Positions 27,595 through 37,194 of a stretch of DNA of 64,000 nucleotides are shown here, piece after piece. The stretch's first letter is position 1. Every line of letters starts with the position of its first letter. Position numbers and translations under genes: made by a program. Under the pieces are notes generated by a model, which saw only the letters and a program-made list of their open reading frames with translations, did not search any database and was not told the DNA's origin. This stretch comes from Pseudomonas fluvialis (GTDB lineage: Bacteria; Pseudomonadota; Gammaproteobacteria; Pseudomonadales; Pseudomonadaceae). The stretch covers positions 491,865 through 555,864 of the forward strand of contig NZ_JACHLL010000002.1 of assembly GCF_014207935.1 (NCBI RefSeq). Reading direction: 5' to 3'.

Positions 27595-29370
27595 ATGAAC
27601 CAGACGCCATACTGGCAGGACGAACTGCTGGGGAATCCGCCATCGATGAGCGTGCAACTGAAAAATAGCGGCGAGCTGCATGAGTGGCTGCGCCAGCATC
27701 ACTGTGGCAGCGGCCGGCACGCCAGCCTGGGCGTACTGCTGCTGGAAAGCGGCGTGATCACCCCGACCCAGCTGGAGCGGGCGCTCAATCATCAGCATGA
27801 ACACCCGGAAAAGGGCCGCCTCGGCCAGATCCTGCTGGAACTGAAGATGATCAGCCCCGAGCGGCTGGCATTGACCGTGGCCGAGCAACTGGGCATTCCC
27901 AGGATCAGCCTTGATGATTTCGACTTTGACCAGAGCTGCATCAGCCTGATTCCGGAAAGTCTTGCACGGCGCTACCTGGTTGTACCGCTGATGATCGACG
28001 GCGAGCGATTGGTTGTCGCCACCCCCGACCCGACCCACAGCGAGCTGCTGCACCTGCTCGGTTTTGTCACCGGCAAACCGGTGGAAGCGGTGATGGCCAC
28101 CCCCGCCGCGGTCGAGGAAGCGGTCAACCACCTGTATGCCTGCGCCGTCGCCGAGCAGCTTCCGGAAAATGAAGTCGACGAACAGCCCATGAGCCTGCAC
28201 AGGATCAAGCAGCTGGCCGAAGACAAACCCACCGTACGCTTTGTCGAAAACCTGCTGGAGGAGGCCATCAGCCGCCGTGCCTCGGACATTCACCTGCGCC
28301 CGGGTGAACACGAGGTCAGCGTACTGCTGCGCGTCGATGGCCTGCTGCAGGAAATCCGCCGGGTCAAGCGCGCCCACCTGGCCGCCATCGTCAGCCGTAT
28401 CAAGATCATCGGCGGGATGAACATCGCCGAGCACCGTCTGCCTCAGGACGGCCGGCACATGGTGCACCTGAGTGACCGCACCATCGACCTGCGCCTGTCG
28501 ATCATGCCCACCGTGCATGGCGAAAGCGTGGTCATCCGGATTCTCGATACCCAGCAGAGCATGAAAAGCCTCGATCAGATCGGTTTCAGCGAGCAGGACG
28601 TCTCGCGCTTCCGCAACCTGATCAGCCACAATCAGGGCATCCTGCTGGTGACCGGCCCCACGGGCTCGGGTAAGAGCACCACCCTCTACGCGGCCCTGAA
28701 CACCATCAAGGCCAGTGGCGTGAACATCATCACCGTGGAAGACCCGGTGGAATACCAGATCGACGGTATCCGCCAAATTCAGGTCAAACCGGCGATCGGC
28801 TACACGTTTGCCCGCGCCCTGCGCCACATCCTGCGCCATGACCCGGACGTGATCATGGTCGGCGAGATCCGCGACCAGGAAACCGCCCTGATGGCCGCCG
28901 AAAGCGCCCTCACCGGCCACTTGGTGCTGTCCACCCTGCACACCAACAGCGCCGCGGCCACGGTGACCCGCCTGCTGGAAATCGGTATCGCCCCCTACCT
29001 GCTCAATGCCAGTCTGCTGGGCGTGCTGGCCCAGCGTCTGGTACGGCGCAACTGCCCGCACTGCCTGACCGAAGAGAAAGTACCCGAGCACGTCCGCAAC
29101 GCGCTGGGGCTTGAGGCTGACGAACCGTTCTACGTCGGCCAAGGCTGCCCGCAGTGCCATGGTAAAGGCGTCTCAGGCCGGGTGGCTGCCTACGAACTGC
29201 TGGAAGTGACACCTGCCCTGCGGGCGATGATCGAGCCCTCGGTGGAGGCCCAGAAGATCGAGCAGCAGGCCATTGCCGACGGCATGCGCCCACTCACGCA
29301 AAGTGCCCTGCAACTGGCGCGCAACAAGCTGATCTCGCTGGCCGAGGTCTATCGCGTGCGCCTCGAATAG
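27595..29370 (+). CDS. Orphan GspE/PilB-type secretion ATPase with MshEN N-terminus
   Basis: 591 residues, full-length secretion/pilus ATPase. The N-terminus (about 40-105) holds two 24-residue MshEN-type motifs: SLGVLLLESGVITPTQ... (Arg replaced by Ser) and RLGQILLELKMISPER..., separated by 7 residues. Next come the N2 domain, the Asp box (LLRVDGLLQ, then RLPQDGR), Walker A GPTGSGKS (354-361), VGEIRDQET (Walker B) and HTNSAAATVTRLLEIG. A zinc motif CPHC...CPQC (about 485-525) completes it. No pilin, PilC or secretin gene is nearby, so its machine is elsewhere or it is an extra ATPase. The start could instead be ATG 27646. The stop lies 3 bp before an inverted-repeat element. Confidence 0.9.
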   Translation: MNQTPYWQDELLGNPPSMSVQLKNSGELHEWLRQHHCGSGRHASLGVLLLESGVITPTQLERALNHQHEHPEKGRLGQILLELKMISPERLALTVAEQLGIPRISLDDFDFDQSCISLIPESLARRYLVVPLMIDGERLVVATPDPTHSELLHLLGFVTGKPVEAVMATPAAVEEAVNHLYACAVAEQLPENEVDEQPMSLHRIKQLAEDKPTVRFVENLLEEAISRRASDIHLRPGEHEVSVLLRVDGLLQEIRRVKRAHLAAIVSRIKIIGGMNIAEHRLPQDGRHMVHLSDRTIDLRLSIMPTVHGESVVIRILDTQQSMKSLDQIGFSEQDVSRFRNLISHNQGILLVTGPTGSGKSTTLYAALNTIKASGVNIITVEDPVEYQIDGIRQIQVKPAIGYTFARALRHILRHDPDVIMVGEIRDQETALMAAESALTGHLVLSTLHTNSAAATVTRLLEIGIAPYLLNASLLGVLAQRLVRRNCPHCLTEEKVPEHVRNALGLEADEPFYVGQGCPQCHGKGVSGRVAAYELLEVTPALRAMIEPSVEAQKIEQQAIADGMRPLTQSALQLARNKLISLAEVYRVRLE

Positions 29371-29373
29371 ACC

Positions 29374-29625
29374 TGAGAACCTGTTTACGATCTGCTGCGC
29401 GTCGGCGATACGGCGTTAAAAACAGCCTCAGCAGGCCGCTTATGGCCAACGCACTTTAGTGCGGCCCCGAAGGGGCGAGCGTAGCGAGTTATGCTCATTT
29501 ACCACTCGTAAACTCGGCTCTGGCTTCCTGCTTCGCTCTACCGCCTACATCCCTGTAGGCGTGCGCTTCTTCGGCTGTTTTTGCCTTGTCTCGCTCTAGC
29601 TCGCAAGACCCTAAACAGGTTCTCA
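29374..29625. repeat. 252-bp inverted-repeat element, MITE-like
   Basis: Bounded by perfect 14-bp terminal inverted repeats TGAGAACCTGTTTA (29374-29387; complement at 29612-29625), which extend as imperfect arms of about 53 bases to matching AAAAACAGCC (29418-29427) and GGCTGTTTTT (29573-29582). No coding frame and no obvious target duplication. It fills the whole gap between two convergent genes, and its right end supplies the TGA stop of rarD. Probably a non-autonomous mobile repeat that now also acts as a transcription barrier (inference). Confidence 0.65.
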
Positions 29626-30522
29626 ACTGGTGCCGTAGCGCGCCTGCTTACGCAGCAGGCGCGCACTGTCCCAACCGGTAAACAGCACCGCCAGCCAGAT
29701 CGGCAGATAGGTCAGCAGCTGTGCCGGGTCGAATTTCTCACCGAGAAACATCACCGAGGCGACAAACAGCAACACCGGCTCGACATAGCTGAGAATGCCG
29801 AACAACCCCAACGGCAACAGACGGCTGGCAGCCATCATGGCGCCGAACGCCAGCGCACTGAACAGCCCCAGCCCCGGTAACAGCCAGGCCAGCTGCGGCG
29901 CCTGCTGCAGCAGATCGGCCTGCCCCAGGAAAAGAATCAGGCCGATAGCCAGCGGCGCCAGCACCAGCATTTCCAGAATGAAGCCGGACAAGGCGTCCAG
30001 GCGCATCCAGCGACGCAGCATGAAATACGGCGGATAGCCCAGCGCGGAGACCAGGGTGACCCAGGAAAAGGCACCGGTCAGCCACAGCTCATGCACCACG
30101 CCCAGCAGGGCACAGCCCACCGCCACCTTCTGCAGCGGTCGCAGGCGCTCGCCATAAAACAGGCGGCCGACCAGCACCATGGCCAGCGGCAGGAGGAAAT
30201 AGCCAAGCGAGACGTCCAGCATGTGTCCGGTCAGCGGCGCCCAGAGAAAGATGCCCCACTGCACCCCCATCATCGCCGCCGAGAGCGGCAGCGCCAGACA
30301 CAGCAGCGGCTCATGCCGCAGGCGCCGGAAAGCGGCCAGCAGCACCGGCCACTGGCGCATCAGCAAGACCAGCAGAAGCACCGCCGGGATCGACCACAGC
30401 ACGCGCTGGGCGAAAATCTGCACGGCATCCAGCGGCGCCAGCCAGCGCACATAGCCCGGCATCAGGGCAAACATGAACGATGAGGCCAGCGACAGCGCCA
30501 CCCCTTGACCCGACAACTTCAC
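29623..30522 (-). CDS. rarD: EamA-family transporter RarD
   Basis: 299 residues, ten predicted membrane helices arranged as two EamA halves. The N-terminal GVALSLASSFMFALMPGYVRWLAPLDAVQIFAQRVLWS fits the RarD signature (here split over residues 6-43), and SALGYPPYFMLRR (about 158-170) is typical. RarD proteins are presumed chloramphenicol/drug or metabolite exporters. The last residue is followed by a TGA that belongs to the terminal repeat of the adjoining element, so the original C-terminus may have been trimmed or replaced. Confidence 0.9.
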   Translation of the reverse strand: MKLSGQGVALSLASSFMFALMPGYVRWLAPLDAVQIFAQRVLWSIPAVLLLVLLMRQWPVLLAAFRRLRHEPLLCLALPLSAAMMGVQWGIFLWAPLTGHMLDVSLGYFLLPLAMVLVGRLFYGERLRPLQKVAVGCALLGVVHELWLTGAFSWVTLVSALGYPPYFMLRRWMRLDALSGFILEMLVLAPLAIGLILFLGQADLLQQAPQLAWLLPGLGLFSALAFGAMMAASRLLPLGLFGILSYVEPVLLFVASVMFLGEKFDPAQLLTYLPIWLAVLFTGWDSARLLRKQARYGTS

Positions 30523-30594
30523 AACAACCTCCGGCCACCCTCGGCCGGGCAGAATCCCAGCACAATGCGTGCAGTATTTTTAACACAGCAGACA

Positions 30595-30625
30595 TAAAAA
30601 AGCCGGCCTGTTTACACAGACCGGC
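30595..30625 (-). terminator. Intrinsic terminator of azoR
   Basis: On the minus strand, stem GCCGGTCTGT/ACAGGCCGGC (one mismatch, 4-base loop, 30602-30625) followed by a run of T (30596-30601). It lies 60 bp after the azoR stop. Confidence 0.75.
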
Positions 30626-30684
30626 AGGCTCGGGGTTCTGCCCCCGACAGGGCGACCGGCGGAGCAGCCGGCCGCAGGAGAGAA

Positions 30685-31284
30685 TCAGGCAACCTCGGCA
30701 ATGGCCTGACGCGCAGTCGCCAGGCCGCGCTGCTGGAATTCATCACCCATGTTCAGGCCTTCGGCATGGATGAACTGCACGTCATGAATGCCGATAAAGG
30801 CCAGCGCCTGACGCAGATACGGCTCCTGATGATCCAGCGGACCGCCGGCATACACACCACCACGGGCCGTCAGGACGATGGCGCGCTTGCCACTGAGCAG
30901 CCCCTGCGGGCCGGTTTCGGTGTATTTGAAGGTCACCCCGGCGCGCAGCACATGGTCCAGCCAGGCTTTGAGGGTGCTGGGGATGCCGAAGTTGTACATG
31001 GGCGCAGCCAGCACCAGCACATCGGCGGCCAGCAGCTCCTCTGTCAGTTCGTTGGAACGGGCCAGGGCCGCCTGCTCGGCGGGGGTCTGCTCGGCAGCCG
31101 GTTTCATCCAGCCGCCCAGCAGGTCGGTATCCAGGTGCGGCAAAACCGTGCTGGCCAGATCACGCTGGATGATCTGATCGGCCGGATGGCTGGCCTGCCA
31201 GCGCTGGAGAAATTCGGCGGTGAGCTGGCGGGAAATCGAGCCCTGCTGACGGGCACTGCTTTCAACAACGAGAAGACGCGACAT
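30685..31284 (-). CDS. azoR: FMN-dependent NADH azoreductase
   Basis: 199 residues, normal for AzoR. Flavodoxin-like fold with SSARQQGSISRQLT (phosphate-binding loop, residues 9-22), APMYNFGIPSTLKAWLDHVL (FMN loop, about 92-111) and TARGGVYAGG (about 139-148). It reduces quinones and azo dyes with NADH and FMN in the cytosol; physiological role is quinone detoxification. GGAG precedes the ATG at 31284. The 112 bases upstream are markedly AT-rich and should hold its promoter, with a GATTAATC palindrome near 31385. Confidence 0.95.
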   Translation of the reverse strand: MSRLLVVESSARQQGSISRQLTAEFLQRWQASHPADQIIQRDLASTVLPHLDTDLLGGWMKPAAEQTPAEQAALARSNELTEELLAADVLVLAAPMYNFGIPSTLKAWLDHVLRAGVTFKYTETGPQGLLSGKRAIVLTARGGVYAGGPLDHQEPYLRQALAFIGIHDVQFIHAEGLNMGDEFQQRGLATARQAIAEVA

Positions 31285-31396
31285 GGTGGGCTCCATCGGG
31301 GTGGTGTGTGTCGATGGGGCCCAGTTTGCTCAGCAGTTGATCGATAAAAAAGCGCAAAAATCCGCTTTAAAAGATCACCAAATTCGATTAATCATG

Positions 31397-31720
31397 TCAC
31401 TTGCTGTCGGCGAGGTGGCAGGTCAGCTTGATCCGCAGGCGAATCACACTGCGTTTGAACTTGACCGTCAGATTGCTCTCGCCGCGGGCCGGCAGCACGG
31501 CCTTGCGCGTGCGCCCGGCTTCCGGACCGTTGCGAAACACCGCCGTGCACTGCGCCGCGCTGTCGCCGAGGTTGTAGAGCGCCAGGGCCGCCATGTCATG
31601 GTCGATCTCGATGGTCTGGTAGGACACTTCGGCACCGTTCATCTGCTTATCCACTTCAATGGGATAAGCCAGGGCAACACCAGGCAGCAGGCACAGCAGG
31701 GCAAGACAGACGGATTTCAT
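31397..31720 (-). CDS. Small exported conserved hypothetical protein
   Basis: 107 residues with a clear signal peptide (SVCLALLCLLPGVALA|YPIEV) and a mature domain of about 88 residues with two Cys (Cys in AAQCTAVFRNGPE and LTCHL at the C-terminus) that could pair in the periplasm. AAGGAG is 7 bases before the ATG. I recall close relatives in other Pseudomonas, some carrying a misleading '3-phosphoglycerate kinase' label; no kinase motif is present. Fold likely all-beta. Divergent from the LysR gene. Confidence 0.75.
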   Translation of the reverse strand: MKSVCLALLCLLPGVALAYPIEVDKQMNGAEVSYQTIEIDHDMAALALYNLGDSAAQCTAVFRNGPEAGRTRKAVLPARGESNLTVKFKRSVIRLRIKLTCHLADSK

Positions 31721-31794
31721 CGGGCAGCTCCTTGAACGAGGGCGCCAGATTAAAAGTACTGGGGCGGCATTACCAGCGCCCATGGAGAAGCAAG

Positions 31795-32715
31795 ATGAAG
31801 GCTCCCCGCGTAACGCTGGACCAGTGGCGTACCCTGCAGGCCGTGGTCGACCATGGCGGCTTTGCCCAGGCCGCCGAGGTGCTGCACCGCTCGCAGTCCT
31901 CGGTCAGCTATACCGTGGCGCGCATGCAGGAGCAGCTGGGGGTGCCGCTGCTGCGCATCGACGGGCGCAAGGCCGTGCTCACCGAGGCCGGTGAAGTGCT
32001 GCTGCGCCGCTCGCGGCCGCTGGTCAATCAGGCCAGCCAGCTGGAAGAGCTGGCCCTGCACATGGAACAGGGCTGGGAAGCCGAGGTGCGTCTGGTGGTG
32101 GATGCCGCCTACCCCACCGCGCGCCTGCTGCAGGCCCTGGCGGCGTTCATGCCGCAGAGCCGCGGCTGCCGCATCAAGCTGCGCGAGGAAGTGCTTTCCG
32201 GGGTCGAGGAAGTCCTGCTGGAAGGCTCTACCGATCTGGCCATCAGCAGCCTGTCGATTGCCGGCTACCTGGGCCGCGAACTGGAAGCCGTGGAATTTCT
32301 CCCGGTCGCCCACCACGACCACACCCTGCATCGCCTGCAACGCGAACTGACCTTTCAGGATCTGGAAACCCAGCTGCAGGTGGTGATCCGCGACAGCGGC
32401 CGCACCCAGCCACGGGATGTCGGCTGGCTTGGCGCCGAACAGCGCTGGACGGTCGGCAGCCTGGCCACGGCCGCCACCTTTGTCGCCAGCGGCCTGGGGT
32501 TCGCCTGGCTGCCACGTCACCTGATCGAGCGCGAGCTGCACGAGGGGCTGCTGAAAATCCTGCCCCTGCAGCAGGGTGCCATCCGCCACCCGCGGTTCTA
32601 CCTGTATGCCAACAAGAGCAAACCGCTGGGCCCGGCCACTCAGATTCTGGTCGACCTCTTGACCACCTTCGACGCCGTACCGCTGAATGCAGCCTATGCC
32701 GCTCCCCAACCCTAA
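31795..32715 (+). CDS. LysR-family transcriptional regulator
   Basis: 306 residues. N-terminal winged helix-turn-helix (LDQWRTLQAVVDHGGFAQAAEVLHRSQSSVSYTVARMQEQLG, within residues 9-51) and a LysR substrate-binding domain (about 95-295). GGAGAAG precedes the ATG at 31795. The alpha/beta hydrolase gene follows 9 bp later on the same strand, so it may be co-expressed; the exported protein gene is divergent. The effector is unknown. Confidence 0.93.
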   Translation: MKAPRVTLDQWRTLQAVVDHGGFAQAAEVLHRSQSSVSYTVARMQEQLGVPLLRIDGRKAVLTEAGEVLLRRSRPLVNQASQLEELALHMEQGWEAEVRLVVDAAYPTARLLQALAAFMPQSRGCRIKLREEVLSGVEEVLLEGSTDLAISSLSIAGYLGRELEAVEFLPVAHHDHTLHRLQRELTFQDLETQLQVVIRDSGRTQPRDVGWLGAEQRWTVGSLATAATFVASGLGFAWLPRHLIERELHEGLLKILPLQQGAIRHPRFYLYANKSKPLGPATQILVDLLTTFDAVPLNAAYAAPQP

Positions 32716-32724
32716 GGACAGCCC

Positions 32725-33519
32725 ATGCCCTACTTCACGCACCAGGATTGCCAGCTGCACTACGAGGAATATGGCCAGGGCGAACCGCTGCTGCTGGTTC
32801 ACGGCCTGGGTTCGAGCATCCGCGACTGGGAGTACCAGATTCCCGTACTGAGCCAGCACTACCGGGTGATTGCCCTGGATGTGCGCGGCCACGGCCACTC
32901 CGACAAGCCGCGCCAGCGCTACCGGATCGCTACCTTCGCCGCCGATGTCGCGGCGCTGATCGAGCACCTAGAGCTGAAGCAGGTGCATCTGGTCGGCATC
33001 AGCATGGGCGGCATGATCGGCTTCCAGCTCGGCGTCGACCGCCCGGAGCTGCTGCAGAGCCTGACCATCGTCAACAGCGGCCCCGAGGTCAAACCCCACT
33101 CGCTGCGCGACTGCGTGGAAATCGCCAAGCGCTGGCTGCTGTCACGCCTGCTCAGCCTCGACACCATCGCCAAGGCGCTGGGCAAACTGCTCTTCCCCAA
33201 ACCGGAACAGGCCGAGCTGCGGCGCAAGATCGAACAGCGCTGGCCGGAGAACGACAAGCGCGCCTACCTCGCCAGCCTGGATGCCATCATCGGCTGGGGC
33301 GTGCGTGAGCACCTGGCACGCATCAACTGCCCGACCCTGGTGGTCACCGCCGACCGCGACTACACACCGGTCAGCCTCAAGGAAGCCTACGTGCGCGAAC
33401 TGTCCGATGCCCGCCTGGTGGTAATCGAGGACTCGCGCCACGCCACGCCGCTGGACCAACCCGAACGATTCAACCAGACCCTGCTGGAGTTCATCCGCAG
33501 CCACGTCCAACCTGCCTAA
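32725..33519 (+). CDS. Alpha/beta hydrolase
   Basis: 264 residues, single alpha/beta hydrolase fold. Oxyanion HG in [16 protein letters not shown] (about 24-39), nucleophile Ser in GISMGG (about 92-97), acid Asp in [10 protein letters not shown] (near 211) and catalytic His in [15 protein letters not shown] (near 236). It looks like the 3-oxoadipate enol-lactonase/BioH-type subgroup, but substrate cannot be assigned. Ten bases separate it from ppiA; RBS AAGGAcagcc precedes its ATG. Confidence 0.88.
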   Translation: MPYFTHQDCQLHYEEYGQGEPLLLVHGLGSSIRDWEYQIPVLSQHYRVIALDVRGHGHSDKPRQRYRIATFAADVAALIEHLELKQVHLVGISMGGMIGFQLGVDRPELLQSLTIVNSGPEVKPHSLRDCVEIAKRWLLSRLLSLDTIAKALGKLLFPKPEQAELRRKIEQRWPENDKRAYLASLDAIIGWGVREHLARINCPTLVVTADRDYTPVSLKEAYVRELSDARLVVIEDSRHATPLDQPERFNQTLLEFIRSHVQPA

Positions 33520-33529
33520 GGAAAGCCCC

Positions 33530-34087
33530 ATGCTCAAACACCTCATGATGACGGCCTGCACCCTGCTGCTCAGCGGCCAGCTGCTCGCCGCCGACAAGCC
33601 ACACGTACTGCTGACCACCTCGCTGGGCGAGATCGAACTGGAACTGGACGACGCCAAGGCGCCGGTCACCGTGGCCAACTTTCTTGCCTATGTTGATAAA
33701 GGCTTTTACTCAGGAACTATATTTCATCGAGTTATACCGGGCTTCATGATCCAAGGCGGAGGATTGACTCCACAGGGCAAAACTAAGCAGACCACCCACC
33801 CAATTCCCAATGAAAGCTCGAATGGCCTAAAAAATCTGCGCGGCACTGTAGCAATGGCCCGAACCAACAACCCGGATTCAGCTACCGCTCAGTTCTTCAT
33901 CAACCACAAAGACAATGACTTCCTAGACCACAAGCCCGGAAGCTCCGGCTATGCCGTATTCGGTAAAGTTGTTCGTGGCATGGAGGTTGTTGAGCTAATC
34001 GCTAAAACACCAACTAGCGATCGAGGCAGCATGCAAAACGTCCCTATCACTACAGTGCTGATCGAATCCGCACAACGCCTGCAATAG
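33530..34087 (+). CDS. ppiA: Periplasmic peptidyl-prolyl cis-trans isomerase (cyclophilin)
   Basis: 185 residues. Signal peptide ([16 protein letters not shown]), then a bacterial cyclophilin domain with [13 protein letters not shown] (catalytic Arg), the [11 protein letters not shown] segment, SATAQFFIN and [15 protein letters not shown]. It catalyses prolyl isomerisation in protein folding in the periplasm. Base use changes sharply inside the gene: by hand count about 70% GC in 33541-33600, but about 47-55% from 33661 on, with many AT-rich codons (TTT, ATA, AAA, TCA). The frame is intact across the change. Confidence 0.95.
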   Translation: MLKHLMMTACTLLLSGQLLAADKPHVLLTTSLGEIELELDDAKAPVTVANFLAYVDKGFYSGTIFHRVIPGFMIQGGGLTPQGKTKQTTHPIPNESSNGLKNLRGTVAMARTNNPDSATAQFFINHKDNDFLDHKPGSSGYAVFGKVVRGMEVVELIAKTPTSDRGSMQNVPITTVLIESAQRLQ

Positions 34088-34155
34088 GCCTACTGCTAGA
34101 CTAAAACCTAAGCGTCGGAAAGCTCGCTCGGCTCAGCCCATATAGAGAACCATGA

Positions 34156-36900
34156 ATGCCGCATCTGCTATTGGTCGTCCTGCTGTCGCTGCTGAGTCAT
34201 GCGGCCTGGGCCCTGCCCAGTGCAGTGTTCGAGCAAAACGACCTGCGCCTGCCACTTGGCCAGCAGATGGGCTACCTGCGCGACGATGCCGGAACCCTCA
34301 AGCTCGAAGAAGTCATCGCCCTCCCCGACAGTGCCTTCACCCCCGTCAACAAGCCACACGCCAACCTGGGCAAGAACTCGGCCGTGTGGTGGTTCCGCGT
34401 GCACCTGGACAACCGCCTGTCGCATGCCTTGCCAGGCTTTTTCGAGGTCAACTACCCGCTGCTCGACGACATCCAGCTGACCCTGAGCAACCCCGACGGC
34501 AGTCGCCTCAACCAGCGCAGCGGCGATCGCCGGGCCTTCGCCACGCGGCCGGTGCAGGTCCGCAACTTCTGGTTTCCCGTCGAGCTGGCCCCGGGCAGCA
34601 GCACCCTGACGCTGCGCATCGAATCGAGCAGTACGGTGATGGTGCCGCTGTTCTTTGCCACCGCCACCGCCAGCGCCGCCCAGCAGGAAAACCTCATGGG
34701 TTTCAACGGCGCTTTCTATGGCGTGGTTGTGGCCATGCTCTGCTACAACCTGTTCCTGTTTCTGGTGCTGCGCGAGCGCGCCTATTTCTGGTACCTGATC
34801 TACAGCGCCAACATCGGCCTGTATGGCGCCTGCTTTGACGGCATGCTGTTCAAGATGCTGCCCAACAACGTCGAGTTGCAGTCGGTCAGCATCTACATCC
34901 TGATGTACACCCTGTGCCTGAGCGCCACCCAGTTCAGCCGGCACTTCCTGCAGACCGCTCTGCACTTCCCGCGCCTGGACCATGCTCTGCGCCTGATGAT
35001 GTGGCTGGTGCTGTGCATCTTTGCCAGCGGCCCGCTGATCGGCCTGCAGGCCTGGAACGTGCTGGCCAGCCTGTCGGTACTGGGCAACTCGCTGGCGCTG
35101 CTGCTGGTGGGCGTCTATGTCTGGCGCCAGGGCCAGCGCTTCGGCTCCTACTACATCTTTGCCTGGAGCGTGCTGTTGCTCTCGCTGATCAACGCCACCG
35201 CCGGCTCCCTGGGGATCGAGCTGTTCGGTCCGTTCAGCGCCGACTCGGTGAAGATCGGCGTGACCATCGAACTGATCACTCTCTCCATTGGCCTGGCCGA
35301 CCGCATCAACGCGCTCAAGGAAGAAGGCTTCCGCTCGCGTCGCGAGGCCGAGCAGGCGGTGGTCGAGAGCGAGGCCAAGAGCCGCTTCCTGGCCAAGATG
35401 AGCCACGAAATTCGCACCCCGCTCAACGGCGTGCTGGGCATGCTGCAACTGCTCAAGGAAACCCCGCTTGACCGCAGCCAGCGCTTCTACGTCGACACTA
35501 TCGCCAGTTCCGGCTCGGCGCTGATGACGGTGATCAACGACATCCTCGACTACGCGCGCATCGAGTCCGGCAAGATGGCCCTAGAGGAAATCCAGATCGA
35601 TATCGAGCAACTGCTCTCGGAGACCTTCAGCCTGTTCACCGCCCAGGCCCTGGACAAGCGCCTGCGCCTCTACCTGAGCCTGGAACGGGGCGTACCGCGA
35701 CACATCCATGGCGACCCGACGCGTCTCAAACAGGTGCTGATGAATCTGCTGGGCAATGCCCTGAAGTTCACCGCCGAAGGCCAGGTCAGCCTCACCGCCC
35801 GCGTGCTGGAGTTGCCTGGGCAGGCGCCACGCCTGCAAATCGCGATCAGCGACAGCGGTATAGGTATCCGCCCAGAAGCCCTGGAAAACCTGTTCAAGTC
35901 CTTTGCCCAGGCCGACTCCAGCACCACCCGGCGCTACGGCGGCACCGGCCTTGGCCTGGCCATCAGCAAGGATCTGGTGGAGATGATGGGCGGCCATATC
36001 GAGGTACAGAGTACCCTCGGCCAGGGCACCTGCTTCAGCTTCGATATCGCCCTGCAACCGGCCGACCAGGCCGAGCGCGACGAACTGAGCGAGCTGCTCA
36101 ACGGCCAGCATGCCGTGCTCGCCTCACTCGACAGCGACGGCCTGCAACACCTCTCCCACCTGTTACAGCGCTGGGGCCTGCACACCGAGCTGTGCCGCAC
36201 TCCCGAGCAACTCAACCGCGCCATGCAAAGCTATCGGCAGCCGCCTTTGCTGATCGTCATGGCGCCCTGGCCCGGCGGTCCGCAGCATGCCCTGGACAGC
36301 CTGCGTTCGCAGTTTGGCGAGGGCCAGAAGGTTCTCCTGCTGTGTCCGCCGGAGCAGTGTCGGCCCAACCAGATCGGCGGCGCACTGAGCGTCACCAGCC
36401 TGGCCCAGCCGGCCGCTATCACACCACTGCGCCAGGCCCTGCAGGAGCTGTACCGCCCCACCGCGCAAGTACTGCAACTAACCCCGCGCGAGCTGGCCCC
36501 GGCCAGCGGCCCGGCCCCCTGCGTACTGGTTGCCGAGGACAACCCGGTCAACCAGCTGGTGATCCAGGGCTTTCTCGGCAAGCGTGGCTATCAGGTACGT
36601 CTGGTGACCAACGGCCGTAATGCCGTGGAGGAGTTCCGCCGCGCGCCGCAGCGTTACCAGCTGATCCTGATGGACTGCGAGATGCCGGAGATGGATGGCT
36701 TCGAGGCGACCCGGCAGATCCGCCAGTTCGAGCAGCAGCAAGGACTGCTGCCGGTGCCGGTGATCGCCCTGACCGCGCATATCTTCGACGAGCACCGCGA
36801 GGAAGGTCAGCGGGCCGGAATGAACGAGTTTCTCGGCAAACCAGTCGATCGTGTGCAGCTGTACACCACCCTCGATCGCTACCTCGACAGCAGCGCCTGA
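34156..36900 (+). CDS. 7TMR-DISM hybrid sensor histidine kinase, LadS-like
   Basis: 914 residues. Order: signal peptide; 7TMR-DISMED2 extracellular sugar-binding-like domain (about 30-170); seven membrane helices (about 180-380); coiled linker; HisKA with His417 in [12 protein letters not shown]; HATPase (about 525-635; [16 protein letters not shown]); a degenerate receiver-like region lacking the Asp pocket (about 650-770); and a C-terminal receiver (about 790-905) with Asp840 in [12 protein letters not shown]. RetS/LadS of P. aeruginosa share this architecture; one receiver with an intact Asp resembles LadS, which drives the Gac/Rsm switch. The extra degenerate receiver makes this longer than LadS, so the name is not certain. 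A second ATG 4 bases upstream is out of frame. Confidence 0.85.
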   Translation: MPHLLLVVLLSLLSHAAWALPSAVFEQNDLRLPLGQQMGYLRDDAGTLKLEEVIALPDSAFTPVNKPHANLGKNSAVWWFRVHLDNRLSHALPGFFEVNYPLLDDIQLTLSNPDGSRLNQRSGDRRAFATRPVQVRNFWFPVELAPGSSTLTLRIESSSTVMVPLFFATATASAAQQENLMGFNGAFYGVVVAMLCYNLFLFLVLRERAYFWYLIYSANIGLYGACFDGMLFKMLPNNVELQSVSIYILMYTLCLSATQFSRHFLQTALHFPRLDHALRLMMWLVLCIFASGPLIGLQAWNVLASLSVLGNSLALLLVGVYVWRQGQRFGSYYIFAWSVLLLSLINATAGSLGIELFGPFSADSVKIGVTIELITLSIGLADRINALKEEGFRSRREAEQAVVESEAKSRFLAKMSHEIRTPLNGVLGMLQLLKETPLDRSQRFYVDTIASSGSALMTVINDILDYARIESGKMALEEIQIDIEQLLSETFSLFTAQALDKRLRLYLSLERGVPRHIHGDPTRLKQVLMNLLGNALKFTAEGQVSLTARVLELPGQAPRLQIAISDSGIGIRPEALENLFKSFAQADSSTTRRYGGTGLGLAISKDLVEMMGGHIEVQSTLGQGTCFSFDIALQPADQAERDELSELLNGQHAVLASLDSDGLQHLSHLLQRWGLHTELCRTPEQLNRAMQSYRQPPLLIVMAPWPGGPQHALDSLRSQFGEGQKVLLLCPPEQCRPNQIGGALSVTSLAQPAAITPLRQALQELYRPTAQVLQLTPRELAPASGPAPCVLVAEDNPVNQLVIQGFLGKRGYQVRLVTNGRNAVEEFRRAPQRYQLILMDCEMPEMDGFEATRQIRQFEQQQGLLPVPVIALTAHIFDEHREEGQRAGMNEFLGKPVDRVQLYTTLDRYLDSSA

Positions 36901-36939
36901 CTCAGGCACCCTGCGCCGCCGCACCGCCGAGACCACCGC

Positions 36940-37194
36940 ATGCTGATCCCTTACCAGATGCTCGAAGCCGACACCCTGCAACGCCTGATCGAGGACTTCG
37001 TCACCCGCGAAGGTACCGACAACGGCGACGATACGCCGCTGGCCACAAGGGTGGCGCGCGTGCAGCAAGCGCTGAAGCGTCGCGATGCGGTGATTGCCTT
37101 CGACAGCGAGCATCAACAGTGTCAGCTGCTGCTGCGCAGTGAAGTGCCGCGCGAGTGGCTGGAAGACTATCTGAGCGATCAGGACGCCGAGTAG
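36940..37194 (+). CDS. yheU: YheU family protein (UPF0270)
   Basis: 84 residues. It begins [20 protein letters not shown], the family signature, followed by the FVTREGTD(N/Y)G segment and a helical end. Function unknown. Its last 16 bases overlap the end of the convergent ynfA gene. Confidence 0.9.
   Translation: MLIPYQMLEADTLQRLIEDFVTREGTDNGDDTPLATRVARVQQALKRRDAVIAFDSEHQQCQLLLRSEVPREWLEDYLSDQDAE

Noticed and set aside
27289..29160. 623-codon minus-strand frame opposite the GspE/PilB gene
   Set aside because: No recognisable domain, while the plus strand has all ATPase motifs in order.
29374..29625. Insertion sequence
   Set aside because: Terminal repeats are present, but there is no transposase frame in 252 bases; treated as a MITE-like repeat.
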